Counted from the stretch's first letter, positions 35,725 to 45,898 are shown. The stretch is 64,000 nucleotides of DNA from Granulosicoccus sp964449565 (GCA_964449565.1 CAYUZB010000008.1:6079-70078); one strand, 5' to 3'. Numbers and translations are program-made. Notes: generated from the sequence alone by a model not told the origin.

Positions 35725-37020
35725 ATGAGTCAACTATTTGCCCGACTGGTCGCAATGATAGGCGCCGGCATGATACTGATGCGACGCTGGAGCGCTGAGA
35801 CTGACAAGCCTGCAATTGGTGGTGCACCGCATATTCCCGATGCCAAGGCGCAGTCGATACCGACTCTCAAAATGCCAACAGCACGTGGCTGGGTAGACGG
35901 ACATACGCCTACGGCTGCCGAAGGCCTTGTGGTGAATGCGTTCGCCAAGGATCTTAAACACCCTCGCTGGATACACGTGCTGCCCAACGACGATGTACTT
36001 GTCGCCGAAGCATTGCCCGCCCCATGGACAATCAAAAGCGCCTTCGACTACGCCATGATCAGTACCATGCGTCGTGCAGCCGCGATTGGAAAATCCGCCA
36101 ACCGAATCATGCTGTTTCGCGATAATGACAAAGATGGTGTCGCAGAAGAAAGCCATCTTTATCTGGAGAAGCAGAATCAGCCTTTTGGCATGGCCATGAT
36201 CGACGATATCTTCTACGTCGGCAATACTGACGCTCTGGTCGCCTTTGATTACGTTGAGGGTGCCACTCGCATAACAGGTACGGCGCGCAAGTTGTGTGAA
36301 TTCAAACCGGGCGGACACTGGACTCGCAGTCTGCTGGCCAGCGCCGATGGAAAAAAACTTTACGCTGGCGTCGGATCAAATACCAATATTGCGGACAATG
36401 GCATGCAGGAAGAGGAAGAACGTGCCGCCATCCACGAGATTGATCTCGAGACCGGTGCCTCACGCATTTTTGCGAGTGGCTTACGAAATCCTGTTGGTGT
36501 CGCGTGGGAACCTGTCACCGGAAAGCTGTGGACCGTGGTTAATGAAAGAGACGGTCTGGGTGATGAAGTGCCTCCGGACTATCTAACATCGGTGGAAGAC
36601 GGTGGATTCTATGGATGGCCCTATTGCTATTGGGGACAAACCATCGATGATCGCGTTCCACAGGATCCTGACATGGTCAAAAAGGCTATTGATCCGGACT
36701 ACGCGCTTGGTGGTCATACGGCGTCGCTGGGCTTGTGCTGGATGCCGGCTGGTACCTTGGCGGGCTTTGACAGTGATGGCATGGTTATCGGTCAACACGG
36801 CTCATGGAATCGAAGCAAACTTAGCGGCTATCGAGTGATATTCGTACCGTTCGAAAACGGACGTCCGAACGGCCCGCCTAAAGACATACTGTGGGACTTC
36901 CTGTCCACGGATGAAAAGGTCTCTTATGGGCGTCCCGTGGGTGTGACCATTGGTCCGAACAAGTCCTTACTCGTTGCCGATGATGTTGGCAACGTCATAT
37001 GGCGAGTAAGTAGTGCGTGA
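35725..37020 (+). CDS. Sorbosone/glucose dehydrogenase-like beta-propeller protein
   Basis: The 431-residue protein starts with a hydrophobic stretch that may serve as an export signal or anchor ('LFARLVAMIGAGMIL'). It continues with six-bladed propeller repeats typical of the PQQ-binding GSDH family: 'LKHPRWIHVLPNDDVLVAE', 'GHWTRSLLASADGKKLYAGVG', 'FASGLRNPVGVAWEP', 'WTVVNERDGLGDEVPPDYL', 'GQHGSWNRSKLSGYRV'. It probably oxidises sugars or sugar aldehydes in the periplasm, or only shares the fold. Confidence 0.82.
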   Translation: MSQLFARLVAMIGAGMILMRRWSAETDKPAIGGAPHIPDAKAQSIPTLKMPTARGWVDGHTPTAAEGLVVNAFAKDLKHPRWIHVLPNDDVLVAEALPAPWTIKSAFDYAMISTMRRAAAIGKSANRIMLFRDNDKDGVAEESHLYLEKQNQPFGMAMIDDIFYVGNTDALVAFDYVEGATRITGTARKLCEFKPGGHWTRSLLASADGKKLYAGVGSNTNIADNGMQEEEERAAIHEIDLETGASRIFASGLRNPVGVAWEPVTGKLWTVVNERDGLGDEVPPDYLTSVEDGGFYGWPYCYWGQTIDDRVPQDPDMVKKAIDPDYALGGHTASLGLCWMPAGTLAGFDSDGMVIGQHGSWNRSKLSGYRVIFVPFENGRPNGPPKDILWDFLSTDEKVSYGRPVGVTIGPNKSLLVADDVGNVIWRVSSA

Positions 37021-37095
37021 AAACTGGCCAAGTCATGCTATTAGCCATAGTCACGGCAACTAGTGAATTCAACGAGAACTAACGGAGCGTTGAGC

Positions 37096-38010
37096 ATGTT
37101 GGAAGCAGTCGAAATCATCGAAGTGTCCCCTCGCGATGGCATTCAGAACGAAAAGAAGCTGTTGTCTCTGGCCAGCAAACTAGAACTGATTGACAGGGCA
37201 GTCAAAGCGGGGGCGTCGAGAATCGAAGTCACCAGCTTCGTCAACCCGAAAAAGGTTCCGCAAATGGCACAGGCCGATGAAATCTGTGCCGCGCTGCCGC
37301 GTGATACCAACTGTCAATACATCGGACTCGCGCTGAATCGACGTGGATTTGAACGTGCCTGCAATGCAGGGCTTGATGAAGTCAACTTCGTCGCTGTCGC
37401 CTCGGATACCTTTTGTAAAAAAAATCAGGGCATGGATACCGATACGGGATTGAAATTGTTTAATGAACTATCTGAAGAAGCGCCGACTCCGATTCGCGTG
37501 GGTGTTTCTATCGCCACCGCCTTTGGCTGTCCTTTCGAAGGTGAGATATCGATTGATCGCTTGCTGCATGTTGTCCATCAATGCATGCAGGCAAAGCCCT
37601 TCGAAATTGGTCTTGCCGACACCATCGGTGCCGCGACACCCAGAGATGTCGCTGAGCGTATCGCAGCGATACGCAAACACTATCCAGACATCCCCTTGCG
37701 TTTACACTTTCACAATACGCGCAATACCGGCCTTGCCAATGCCTGGGCAGGCATCGAGGCAGGTGTCACTGCGTTCGATGCAAGCTTTGGCGGCGTCGGT
37801 GGCTGTCCATTTGCGCCTGCTGCGACTGGTAATATCCCTACCGAAGATCTTGTCTATATGTTCGAACGTGCGGGAATCAACACCGGCATGAACCTCGAAT
37901 CATCCGTTGATGCGGCGAACTACCTGGAGACAATTTTAGGCAAGACGGTACCGGGCATGCTCATGAAAGCTGGCATCTTTCCCGATAACGTTGTGGCTCC
38001 CCTATCTTGA
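37096..38010 (+). CDS. Hydroxymethylglutaryl-CoA lyase family protein
   Basis: The start is placed at the ATG at 37096, with ACGGAG 8 bases upstream; a GTG at 37063 is less likely. The 304-residue TIM barrel has the metal/substrate motif 'EVSPRDGIQNE', 'TSFVNPKKVPQMAQA', the metal-binding 'RLHFHNTRNTGLANA' and the loop signature 'GVGGCPFAPAATGN' with the catalytic cysteine. HMG-CoA lyase cleaves HMG-CoA to acetoacetate and acetyl-CoA in leucine catabolism. No other leucine-pathway genes are adjacent, so a related CoA-ester substrate is possible. Confidence 0.85.
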   Translation: MLEAVEIIEVSPRDGIQNEKKLLSLASKLELIDRAVKAGASRIEVTSFVNPKKVPQMAQADEICAALPRDTNCQYIGLALNRRGFERACNAGLDEVNFVAVASDTFCKKNQGMDTDTGLKLFNELSEEAPTPIRVGVSIATAFGCPFEGEISIDRLLHVVHQCMQAKPFEIGLADTIGAATPRDVAERIAAIRKHYPDIPLRLHFHNTRNTGLANAWAGIEAGVTAFDASFGGVGGCPFAPAATGNIPTEDLVYMFERAGINTGMNLESSVDAANYLETILGKTVPGMLMKAGIFPDNVVAPLS

Positions 38011-38037
38011 TTAATCCTCTACGATCACCCTTCGTGA

Positions 38038-38739
38038 TTAACCTTCGCGATCAGGTATGTTCAAGCTACGCTCACTCGCTGGGCGAGCCATGCATCGGTC
38101 CCACCAGGCCATGACTGACGGAAAATCTGTAAAACCCAACGCTTCTTCTGCCTTGTAGAAAACTTTGGCTGCGCGTATCCAGGGCCACGTCGCAATGTCT
38201 GCGATGGTGTACTGATCACCGGCCAGGTATTCAGTTTGACTCAACTGTTGTTCGAGTACTGCCAACAGGCGTCTTGCCTCCTGTTGATAACGTTCACGCG
38301 GCCGAGGATCGGGTATATCCTTACCGGCGAATACACTGAAAAAGCCGTATTGCCCGAACATTGGACCCACCCCACCCATTTGAAACATCAACCACTGGAT
38401 AACCTTGGCTCGCTGAATAGGGTCCACTGGTAATAGCTTTCCTGATTTTTCGGCAAGATAAATCAATATTGCACCGGATTCCCATAACGTCATCGTCTGC
38501 CCATCGGGTCCGTTCGGATCGATGATGGCCGGTATCTTATTGTTAGGATTCAGTGACAGGAACTCGGGCGTTGTCGTCTCATTCAATTTGACCGTATGCG
38601 CTTCATAATCCAGTCCTATTTCCTCAAGCATGATGGATACTTTGACGCCATTTGGCGTCGGGAACGAATAAAGCTGCAATATCTCGGGGTTTTTTGCAGG
38701 CCATCGATCATTGATTTTGTAAGTTGCAAGCGCACTCAT
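38038..38739 (-). CDS. Glutathione S-transferase (YfcG/YghU-like)
   Basis: The 233-residue protein has an N-terminal thioredoxin-like domain ('LYSFPTPNGVKVSIMLEEIG', 'LNPNNKIPAIIDP', 'WESGAILIYLAEKSG' with the glutathione-binding ES pair) and an all-helical C-terminal domain ('QYTIADIATWPW'). The TPNG start and NNKIPAI loop are characteristic of the YfcG/YghU disulfide-reductase group. It is convergent with the HMG-CoA-lyase-like gene. Confidence 0.88.
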   Translation of the reverse strand: MSALATYKINDRWPAKNPEILQLYSFPTPNGVKVSIMLEEIGLDYEAHTVKLNETTTPEFLSLNPNNKIPAIIDPNGPDGQTMTLWESGAILIYLAEKSGKLLPVDPIQRAKVIQWLMFQMGGVGPMFGQYGFFSVFAGKDIPDPRPRERYQQEARRLLAVLEQQLSQTEYLAGDQYTIADIATWPWIRAAKVFYKAEEALGFTDFPSVMAWWDRCMARPASERSLNIPDREG

Positions 38740-38954
38740 AACGATGATGAAAATCCTTTAGTGGAAGGTGCTATAACACAAGAGGCTGTGTGCCCCAAGG
38801 CCGTTGGCGGACAGGCTCTTAGGGACAATTTAACATACATGATAGCGAGCTGATACATGGCTAAATACCTGAACACGCTGGACCTGTTATCACTATGGGG
38901 CACAATGAAACGCCCTATGCTGATAAAAAATACTCAGCTTTTCAGTAGGTCAGC

Positions 38955-41504
38955 ATGATGAATTCTTCCTATCAGGCTGTAGTGATTGGTGGCGGTGTTG
39001 TTGGCTGCTCCGTCCTCTATCATCTTGCCCGTGAAGGCTGGAAGGACGTTCTGTTAATCGAGCGTTCCGAACTGACATCGGGCTCGTCCTGGCATGCCGC
39101 TGGTGGCTTCCATACACTGAACGGTGACCCCAATGTCGCCAAATTACAGGCGTACACTGTATCGCTTTATGAAGAAATAGAAGCGCTTTCGGCTCAGTCC
39201 TGTAGCCTGCATTTAACCGGAGGCGTGATGATGGCCGACTCACAAGAGCGAATGGATTTTCTCCGGCTGACCCACGCACGTGGGCGTTGCCTGGGTATGG
39301 AAACTGAACTGATCACACCATCAGAAGCTAAAGCCATGTTTCCACTGATGGATGAGACACAGTTTATCGGTGCCTTATGGGACCCGGTTGAAGGACACCT
39401 TGACCCGTCCGGAACCACACACGCCTACGCAAAGGCAGCGAAGGCGCTAGGTGCTGACATCGAGCTGCGTAATCGTGTCACGGAGCTTACACAGGACAGC
39501 GATGGCACCTGGAACGTGGTCACCGAAAAAGGCACCGTCAAGACCGAACATGTAGTTAATGCCGGTGGACTCTGGGCGCGAGAGGTCGGTCGCATGGCCG
39601 GGCTCGAGCTTCCCGTACTTGCGATGGAGCACATGTATCTGCTCACCGATGAGATGCCAGAGGTCACCGCGTTCAACCGGGAAATCGGTCGTGAACTGGT
39701 CGGTGTGATTGATTTTAAAGGCGAGATCTACACACGACAAGAACGCAATGGACTGCTTCTGGGTACTTATGAGAAAGCCTGTAGACCTTGGTCCCCTGTC
39801 GAAACACCTTGGGATTTTGGCCACGAATTACTGGCCCCTGATCTGGATCGAATCGCCCCATCGCTTGAGCTTGCCTTCAAACATTTTCCAGCATTTGAAC
39901 ACGCTGGCATCAAGCAAGTGATCAATGGGCCGTTCACCTTTGCACCTGACGGAAATCCGTTGGTCGGACCGGTTCAAGGGCTGACCAACTACTGGTGCGC
40001 CTGTGCCGTCATGGCAGGCTTTTCACAAGGCGGTGGTGTCGGGCACGCGCTGGCGAACTGGATGGTACACGGCGATCCCGGTTATGACCTGTGGGGAATG
40101 GATGTTACCCGCTTCGGCGATTGGGCGACTCTGCGCTATACCAATGCCAAGGTACGTGAAAACTATTCGCGTCGCTTTTCGATTCGATTTCCGAATGAGG
40201 AGCTGCCGGCCGCGCGACCACAGGAAACAACGCCACTCTACGATATCTTCAAAAATGAGCTACATGCTGTGATGGGAGACAGCTGGGGGCTTGAGACGCC
40301 GCTGTGGTTTGCAAACACTGCCACAGAGGCGAAAGATGATCTCAGCTTTCACCGTTCAAACGATTTCCCCGCCATCGCACATGAAGTTGAGCAGTCACGC
40401 AACAGTGTCGGTGTTACAGAGATCGCCAATTTTGCGAAATACAAAATCAGTGGTGCGGGCGCAGAAGCGTTTTTGTCCAATCTTATGACCAACAAGATGC
40501 CGCCTGTCGGTCGCATTGTGTTGACGCCAATGCTTAATGAGGCTGGAAAGTTGATTGGCGATTTCACAATAGCCAAAGCGTCTGACGAAATTTTCTATAT
40601 GTGGGGCTCTATCGCCGCGCAGAAATACCATGTCCGTTGGATGGAGGATCACTTGCCTAAAGATGGCTCCGTATCCATTCATGTTTACGGCACTGACCTG
40701 GTCGGTTTGTCTATAGTTGGTCCGCACTCCCGCGATGTCTTGTCCGCGTTATGCGATATAGATGTGTCTAACGACGCGTTCCGATTCATGGACTATCGCG
40801 AATTCGATGTCAACGGGGCGCCCTGCCGGGTTAACAGAATAAGCTTCAGTGGCGATCTTGGCTACGAAATATGGATGCAAACTGGATATCAACGAAAAGT
40901 ATATTCAGGGATCAAAGCTGCCGGTCAGCCCTACGATATTATTGACTTTGGCATGCGGGCGTTGTTATCCATGCGTCTTGAAAAAAACTTTCCAACCTGG
41001 TTCGCCGAATTGCGGCCAATCTATGGTCCGCTTGAAGCCGGTATGAGTCGCTTTGTCAAATTCGACAAACCGGGATTTATTGGAAAGGGCGCGGCGTTAA
41101 ATGAAGTTGAAACCGGTGGCATATTAAGACTCGTTTCATTTGTTGTCGACGCCTCGACAGCCGACGTGATGGGGGATGAGCCTGTATGGGCCAGGAGTAG
41201 CCAGCCTGCCCCTGGTATTGCCAAACCTCACGGAGTTGGTGCCAATCGATTTTCGGCTGAGGGTTCGGACATAAATAGCGTTGATTCGCAGACCGACGGC
41301 GACTGGCGCGTGGTCGGCTGGGTGACTTCTGGCGGTTATGGACACTACGTCCAGAGCTCTTTTGCACAAGGTTATATTCCTAAAGAACTGGCCACGATCA
41401 CCGACGATGATCAGTTTGAAATCGAAATTCTCGGACAACGCCGGCCCGCAAAATTAATCTTGAAACCAATATTTGACCCAGAGGGGTTACGTATGCGTTC
41501 TTGA
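38955..41504 (+). CDS. Second dimethylglycine/sarcosine dehydrogenase-like flavoprotein with GcvT domain
   Basis: This 849-residue protein has the same three-part architecture as the one at 30919-33372: the FAD motif 'AVVIGGGVVGCSVLYHL', the probable covalent-flavin histidine in 'SGSSWHAAGG', a central 'KQVINGPFTFAPDGNPLVGP' segment, and a C-terminal GcvT-like domain ('GLSIVGPHSRDVLSALC', 'SFSGDLGYEIWM'). It is monocistronic, with a 215-bp upstream region shared with the glutathione transferase. The two copies differ clearly in sequence and probably in substrate. Confidence 0.85.
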   Translation: MMNSSYQAVVIGGGVVGCSVLYHLAREGWKDVLLIERSELTSGSSWHAAGGFHTLNGDPNVAKLQAYTVSLYEEIEALSAQSCSLHLTGGVMMADSQERMDFLRLTHARGRCLGMETELITPSEAKAMFPLMDETQFIGALWDPVEGHLDPSGTTHAYAKAAKALGADIELRNRVTELTQDSDGTWNVVTEKGTVKTEHVVNAGGLWAREVGRMAGLELPVLAMEHMYLLTDEMPEVTAFNREIGRELVGVIDFKGEIYTRQERNGLLLGTYEKACRPWSPVETPWDFGHELLAPDLDRIAPSLELAFKHFPAFEHAGIKQVINGPFTFAPDGNPLVGPVQGLTNYWCACAVMAGFSQGGGVGHALANWMVHGDPGYDLWGMDVTRFGDWATLRYTNAKVRENYSRRFSIRFPNEELPAARPQETTPLYDIFKNELHAVMGDSWGLETPLWFANTATEAKDDLSFHRSNDFPAIAHEVEQSRNSVGVTEIANFAKYKISGAGAEAFLSNLMTNKMPPVGRIVLTPMLNEAGKLIGDFTIAKASDEIFYMWGSIAAQKYHVRWMEDHLPKDGSVSIHVYGTDLVGLSIVGPHSRDVLSALCDIDVSNDAFRFMDYREFDVNGAPCRVNRISFSGDLGYEIWMQTGYQRKVYSGIKAAGQPYDIIDFGMRALLSMRLEKNFPTWFAELRPIYGPLEAGMSRFVKFDKPGFIGKGAALNEVETGGILRLVSFVVDASTADVMGDEPVWARSSQPAPGIAKPHGVGANRFSAEGSDINSVDSQTDGDWRVVGWVTSGGYGHYVQSSFAQGYIPKELATITDDDQFEIEILGQRRPAKLILKPIFDPEGLRMRS

Positions 41505-41521
41505 TACAAAACGTCTCACGC

Positions 41522-42061
41522 TTACCCAATGCTCTGGAGTAATTTTTCCATCAATTTTTGTAGTGTCTTTAAATAACGTTCATTCGTCAATTGACCGGCT
41601 TCATCGAACTCACCATGCGCGCTCGATACCATTAATTCCGGACCGGTCAAGAGTCGTGGTTGAAATGAATTCATCGCCAGACGCAATGAGTTCTGGGCAC
41701 GCGCCCCACCGGTACGTCCAGCGGCCGCTGACATGATGGCAACCGGTTTGTCCATCCAGGGATTGGAATCAACCCGACTGACCCAGTCTAGCGCGTTCTT
41801 GAGCACCCCTGGCATGGCTTGATTGTACTCGGGCGTAGAGATGACAACCGCATCGGCTGAATCTATTTGCTGGTGAAGAGCCAATGCTTTCTCCGGCACG
41901 CCTTGCGCATCTTCTACGTCACCGTTATACAGTGGCATATCAATATCCGCGACCATCGCATCACACGATGAGCAGCGAATAGCCTCTTGCAACAGCTTAC
42001 GATTAAATGAATCAGTACGCAGGGAGCCCGATATCATCAGGAGAGATACAGGTTTTGTCAT
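41522..42061 (-). CDS. NADPH-dependent FMN reductase
   Basis: The start is set at the ATG at 42061, because the 'LLMISGSLRTDSFNRKLL' strand-loop that binds FMN should lie at the N-terminus; the longer frame adds 20 unlikely residues. The 179-residue flavodoxin-like protein has 'STPEYNQAMPGVLKNALDW', the family hallmark, and 'MSAAAGRTGGARAQ'. It supplies reduced flavin or reduces quinones/azo compounds. It follows the box regulator by about 190 bp. Confidence 0.85.
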   Translation of the reverse strand: MTKPVSLLMISGSLRTDSFNRKLLQEAIRCSSCDAMVADIDMPLYNGDVEDAQGVPEKALALHQQIDSADAVVISTPEYNQAMPGVLKNALDWVSRVDSNPWMDKPVAIMSAAAGRTGGARAQNSLRLAMNSFQPRLLTGPELMVSSAHGEFDEAGQLTNERYLKTLQKLMEKLLQSIG

Positions 42062-42253
42062 TCGGTTTTTCTCTCTAGAGCTAACACTCGAAAACGTGAA
42101 CTTTAATAGTATACGAGCCAATCAGCGGAATATTTCACTTTTAAGAAAATCAGCTTGATACTTTAAACAATCTTAGAAGTAACGCGAGATTCTTGTTTGT
42201 GCTCGGTTATGTGTCCAATGCGATTGAAACACCGCGTGTTAGGTGAAAGCAAG

Positions 42254-43135
42254 CTAGATACGAATATCAAGCTCTGTAATCGTCACATTCAAAGCACATT
42301 GACTTTCGGCAACGGTAGCGCCACTGGTGTCAACCGTCCGATCGGCGGACGCATAAAGCGATTCTCGCTCTGTCAGAATATTTTTGAGTTGCTGCATGGC
42401 TTTGGGGTTACCGGCTATCGGTCGGACATCACCTTGTGCGACGACACGGCTCATATGCTCTTCCGGACTAGCCTTGAGCCATATGGTATAGAACGATTCA
42501 CACACCCGTTTATGGGTATCCGCCGCCGAAACTATTCCTCCAGACGCGGCCAGAACAAGCGCATCTCTTGATTCGACTATATGATCAACAGCCTGACGTT
42601 CAAGAGTACGAAAGCCTTCCTGCCCGTAGAGGTCCATAACTTCCTCAACAGACAATCCGCTCAGTAATTCAATTTCCTTGTTAAGTTCCACAAACGGCAG
42701 ACCAAGTGATTCAGCCAGACCTTTCCCCAATGTCGATTTCCCCGCCCCACGTAGTCCAAGAAGACAGATGCGCTGTTGCTTGGTGATTCGCGAATCAGAC
42801 CTTGCAAGCAGGTTCAACACTTGCTGCCGTTGATGCGTATCGCTATTTATAAAATACTCAGCGACACGAATGGCGTCTGGCCCCAGTTGACTGTTATTTC
42901 GCACAAGCCATTCGACAGAAGTACCAAGCCCTTCGGCCATTTTGTATAATAGGCCGATCGATATATTCCCCGTGCCAGTTTCAAGCAACACAATAGTTCG
43001 TTGCGACACTCCTGAACGTTCAGACAAGGCTCTACGTGAAAGTCCCTGTCCTTTGCGAAACTCAAGTACACGCCGACCTACTTCGACGATAAAACTGTCG
43101 ACACTTGAATGATTACTTGACTCTGTAGCGTTCAT
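42254..43135 (-). CDS. boxR: Benzoyl-CoA pathway regulator (HTH-XRE + shikimate-kinase-like domain)
   Basis: The 293-residue protein joins an XRE helix-turn-helix (residues 18-75, 'LSRRALSERSGVSQRTIVLLE') to a shikimate-kinase-like domain with P-loop 'GLRGAGKST' (residues 127-135). This is the BzdR/BoxR architecture, where the kinase-like domain senses benzoyl-CoA and relieves repression. The ATG at 43135 overlaps the boxA stop (TGATG), so it is translated with boxA and is autoregulated with the operon if it behaves like known BoxR. Confidence 0.9.
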   Translation of the reverse strand: MNATESSNHSSVDSFIVEVGRRVLEFRKGQGLSRRALSERSGVSQRTIVLLETGTGNISIGLLYKMAEGLGTSVEWLVRNNSQLGPDAIRVAEYFINSDTHQRQQVLNLLARSDSRITKQQRICLLGLRGAGKSTLGKGLAESLGLPFVELNKEIELLSGLSVEEVMDLYGQEGFRTLERQAVDHIVESRDALVLAASGGIVSAADTHKRVCESFYTIWLKASPEEHMSRVVAQGDVRPIAGNPKAMQQLKNILTERESLYASADRTVDTSGATVAESQCALNVTITELDIRI

Positions 43136-44331
43136 CAATAGGTTTCAACATGGTAGCGACCTTCGTCGCGCATATCATCTCGGATCTCCGTCCATGTTTT
43201 TCCCATACCTTCTGCTATCGCGATGAACGCCTCTTCAACACCTTGCTCCATCGCCCGTAGCCCGCAAATGTAAATATACGTATTACTGTCACTCAATAGT
43301 TCGGCAATGACATTTGCTTGTTCGAGAAGTTCGTCCTGTACATAACGTTTCGGCTGATCGCTAACACGACTGAATACAAGATGTTTTTTTAACACGCTCT
43401 CCGGGATTTTGTTCAACGGAGCAAAGTACGGTAAGGCATTCGGTGTCCGTGCACCGAAAACCAAGCGCATATCGCCTGTACCGGCGCCCGGACTACGTTG
43501 ACGTTGCATCGTGAAAGCTCGAAATGGCGCCGAACCCGTGCCGGTGCAAATCATCAACAGTCGGGCATTCGCATCATCGGGCAGCAGAAAAGTCGATCCA
43601 AAAGGGCCTGTTACTTGAACCTCAGCGCCTTTTTCAAGATCACACACGAAATTTGAACAGATCCCATCGGTTTCGCGTTTGATAGTCAAGGATAAATTGT
43701 TGTAATTCGGACGCTCGCCTGTACGTGGGCTTGATACAGAATACAGGCGCGGTCGATAGGGCTTGCCATTAATGTCTGTTCCCGGCGGGGTAATACCAAT
43801 GCTTTGCCCTTCGAGAACCGGAAACGGTGATGCGCCAAAATCCAGTATCAGATGACGAACATCACTATCTGCATCTATTCCGGTCAGTCGATAGTTACCC
43901 TGAACAGTCGCTGTGACCGGTTTGGCTATCGTATACAAATTGATGCTGGGTTTCGCCGCCGACACAGGCGCTTTGGCCTTGCCACCTGCCCCGGAATGCG
44001 CATCAGCCAGAAGTTCAGCAATCCCCTGATCTATCGCTTCGATGGATGTATCCGCTTCACTGGCATTGCTTGGAAAGTCTTCCTGCTCTGGCAATTCCAT
44101 CCACTCAAACTGTGATTCAAGTGAATAAGGAACGTTGACGACACGCCACTCATCAATCGAGCCGGTTGGACAAACGGGAATGCAATCCATGCAGAAATCG
44201 CATTTTGCGGCATCAACCACGACATTGTTGTCATCGTGTGTAATCGCCTCTATTGGGCAAGTTGCTTCACAGGTGTAGCACCGAATACAGATCTCCGGAT
44301 CAATCAGATGCTGTTTGACGGGTTTACTCAT
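43135..44331 (-). CDS. boxA: Benzoyl-CoA epoxidase reductase subunit BoxA
   Basis: The 398-residue protein has two N-terminal [4Fe-4S] ferredoxin motifs ('CIRCYTCEATCP' and 'CDFCMDCIPVCP'), an acidic linker, and a ferredoxin-NADP-reductase-like domain with the FAD motif 'RPRLYSVSSP' and the NADPH motif 'MICTGTGSAPFRAF'. It passes electrons from NADPH to BoxB. It lies between boxB (55 bp) and boxR (overlapping). Confidence 0.93.
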   Translation of the reverse strand: MSKPVKQHLIDPEICIRCYTCEATCPIEAITHDDNNVVVDAAKCDFCMDCIPVCPTGSIDEWRVVNVPYSLESQFEWMELPEQEDFPSNASEADTSIEAIDQGIAELLADAHSGAGGKAKAPVSAAKPSINLYTIAKPVTATVQGNYRLTGIDADSDVRHLILDFGASPFPVLEGQSIGITPPGTDINGKPYRPRLYSVSSPRTGERPNYNNLSLTIKRETDGICSNFVCDLEKGAEVQVTGPFGSTFLLPDDANARLLMICTGTGSAPFRAFTMQRQRSPGAGTGDMRLVFGARTPNALPYFAPLNKIPESVLKKHLVFSRVSDQPKRYVQDELLEQANVIAELLSDSNTYIYICGLRAMEQGVEEAFIAIAEGMGKTWTEIRDDMRDEGRYHVETY

Positions 44332-44386
44332 TTAGCTTGGCCCACACTGCTTTGTATTTGAAACAAGTACACACAACTTGAAATCT

Positions 44387-45838
44387 TCAAGCCATATGCA
44401 ACTTGACGTATTCAAATTCGCCTGGCTTGTTGTCAATGCCGACTTTTGGTGGTGCTATCCAACTGGCAAATTTTCCTGCTTCCGTGACCGGCAACATCAA
44501 AGACTGAATGAAATCGCCATCGGCCTTTGATGGTAACCATTCGCTACGCTTGGCTGCGAATGCCTCCTCGGAGATGAGATTTCCTTCAGGATCAATAGGT
44601 TTACCGGCAAACACGCCAATCTGGCGATGGAAGCCCTCATGAGACAGCGCTAGTTTGAATGTCACTCCGAATTTCTCGATGATTCTGTTCCAGCGTCCAA
44701 TGCCGCCGGATGCATCGCGTGTGTAGTCATCGCGCAAACGCATATTGATGGCAGTCAAAGCAGGCACGTCTTGCAGTAATATTCTGTCGTCAGTAATACG
44801 ACTGACTGGATAGGTCGCCCCAGTTAGCTTGTGGTCATCATCGATGCGGTGTTCCATGAATCGTGCCTTGATACCCGCATTGAAGGCATTGGCGGCATTG
44901 GTCGAGACCTCCTGCCCAAATAGATCAAGTGACAGGCTGTAATGTAGATTGAGCTTCTTCTGTATAGTCGGAAGATCGATGACACCGAGTGCACGAACCG
45001 CTTCGATATCATAAGGATCTTCAATTCCCGCCTCTTTCATCGCCTCACAGGTTTTTTGTATCGTTCTACCTACTCCGGTTTCGCCGACAAACATGTGATG
45101 GGCTTCTTCGGTCAGCATGAATCGACAGGTACGTGACAGGGGATCAAAACCTGACTGTGCAAAGCTCTCCAATTGCATCTTGCCATCCCGGTCAGTGAAG
45201 TACGTAAACATGAAGAATGACAGCCAATCAGGTGTTTCTTCATTGAACGCGCCCAGCATACGAGGTGCATCCTCGGATCCGGATGAACGACGCAGCAAAT
45301 CATCTGCTTCCTCTCGACCATCGCGCCCGAAGTATTTGTGTAACAGATACACCATCGCCCAAAGGTGTCGGCCTTCCTCGACATTGACCTGGAACAAATT
45401 GCGCAGGTCATAGAGAGAAGGGGCTGTATGGCCAAGAAAACGCTGTTGCTCGATGGAAGCTGGCTCTGTGTCTCCTTGAATGACGATGAAACGTCGCAGC
45501 ATGGAGCGGTATTCACCGGGTACTTCCTGCCAAGCCGCTTCACCTGCATGCTCACCGCAGGGAATCTTGCGATCCTCAACTTGAGGCGCCAGTAATACAC
45601 CCCAGCGGTATTCAGGCATTTTCACATAGTCAAACTTGGCCCAACCCTTTGGGTCAACGCTGACCGCAGTTCTGAGATAAACCAGACTATCCTGAAATTT
45701 CTGAGGGATCAGATCCTGCCACCATTTGATATACCCCGGATGCCATTTTTCCAGTGCTTTCAATACGCGTTTGTCACTAGACAAGCCGACGTTATTCGGA
45801 ATCCGAGTATCGTAATTTACATCCAAGGTCTGGTTCAT
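44387..45838 (-). CDS. boxB: Benzoyl-CoA 2,3-epoxidase oxygenase subunit BoxB
   Basis: The 483-residue class I di-iron oxygenase has two ExxH-type iron sites visible in 'VEEGRHLWAMVYLLHKYFG' and 'LTEEAHHMFVGETG', and the family pattern 'GHTAPSLYDLRNLFQVN'. It epoxidises benzoyl-CoA with O2 and electrons from BoxA. It follows boxC by 60 bp in the boxCBAR operon. Confidence 0.94.
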   Translation of the reverse strand: MNQTLDVNYDTRIPNNVGLSSDKRVLKALEKWHPGYIKWWQDLIPQKFQDSLVYLRTAVSVDPKGWAKFDYVKMPEYRWGVLLAPQVEDRKIPCGEHAGEAAWQEVPGEYRSMLRRFIVIQGDTEPASIEQQRFLGHTAPSLYDLRNLFQVNVEEGRHLWAMVYLLHKYFGRDGREEADDLLRRSSGSEDAPRMLGAFNEETPDWLSFFMFTYFTDRDGKMQLESFAQSGFDPLSRTCRFMLTEEAHHMFVGETGVGRTIQKTCEAMKEAGIEDPYDIEAVRALGVIDLPTIQKKLNLHYSLSLDLFGQEVSTNAANAFNAGIKARFMEHRIDDDHKLTGATYPVSRITDDRILLQDVPALTAINMRLRDDYTRDASGGIGRWNRIIEKFGVTFKLALSHEGFHRQIGVFAGKPIDPEGNLISEEAFAAKRSEWLPSKADGDFIQSLMLPVTEAGKFASWIAPPKVGIDNKPGEFEYVKLHMA

Positions 45839-45898
45839 GTATAGATTCCTTATCGAGTAACTTGTCGCGGCATCAGTTTTTAATTCAATCAGCTATCG

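Noticed and set aside
35734..36318. 194-codon - strand frame opposite the sorbosone-dehydrogenase-like gene
   Set aside because: Shadow of a clear + strand propeller protein; translation has no family pattern.
42254..43135. Annotation as shikimate kinase
   Set aside because: The N-terminal XRE helix-turn-helix and the position after boxA identify a BoxR-type regulator; the kinase fold is a sensor domain.
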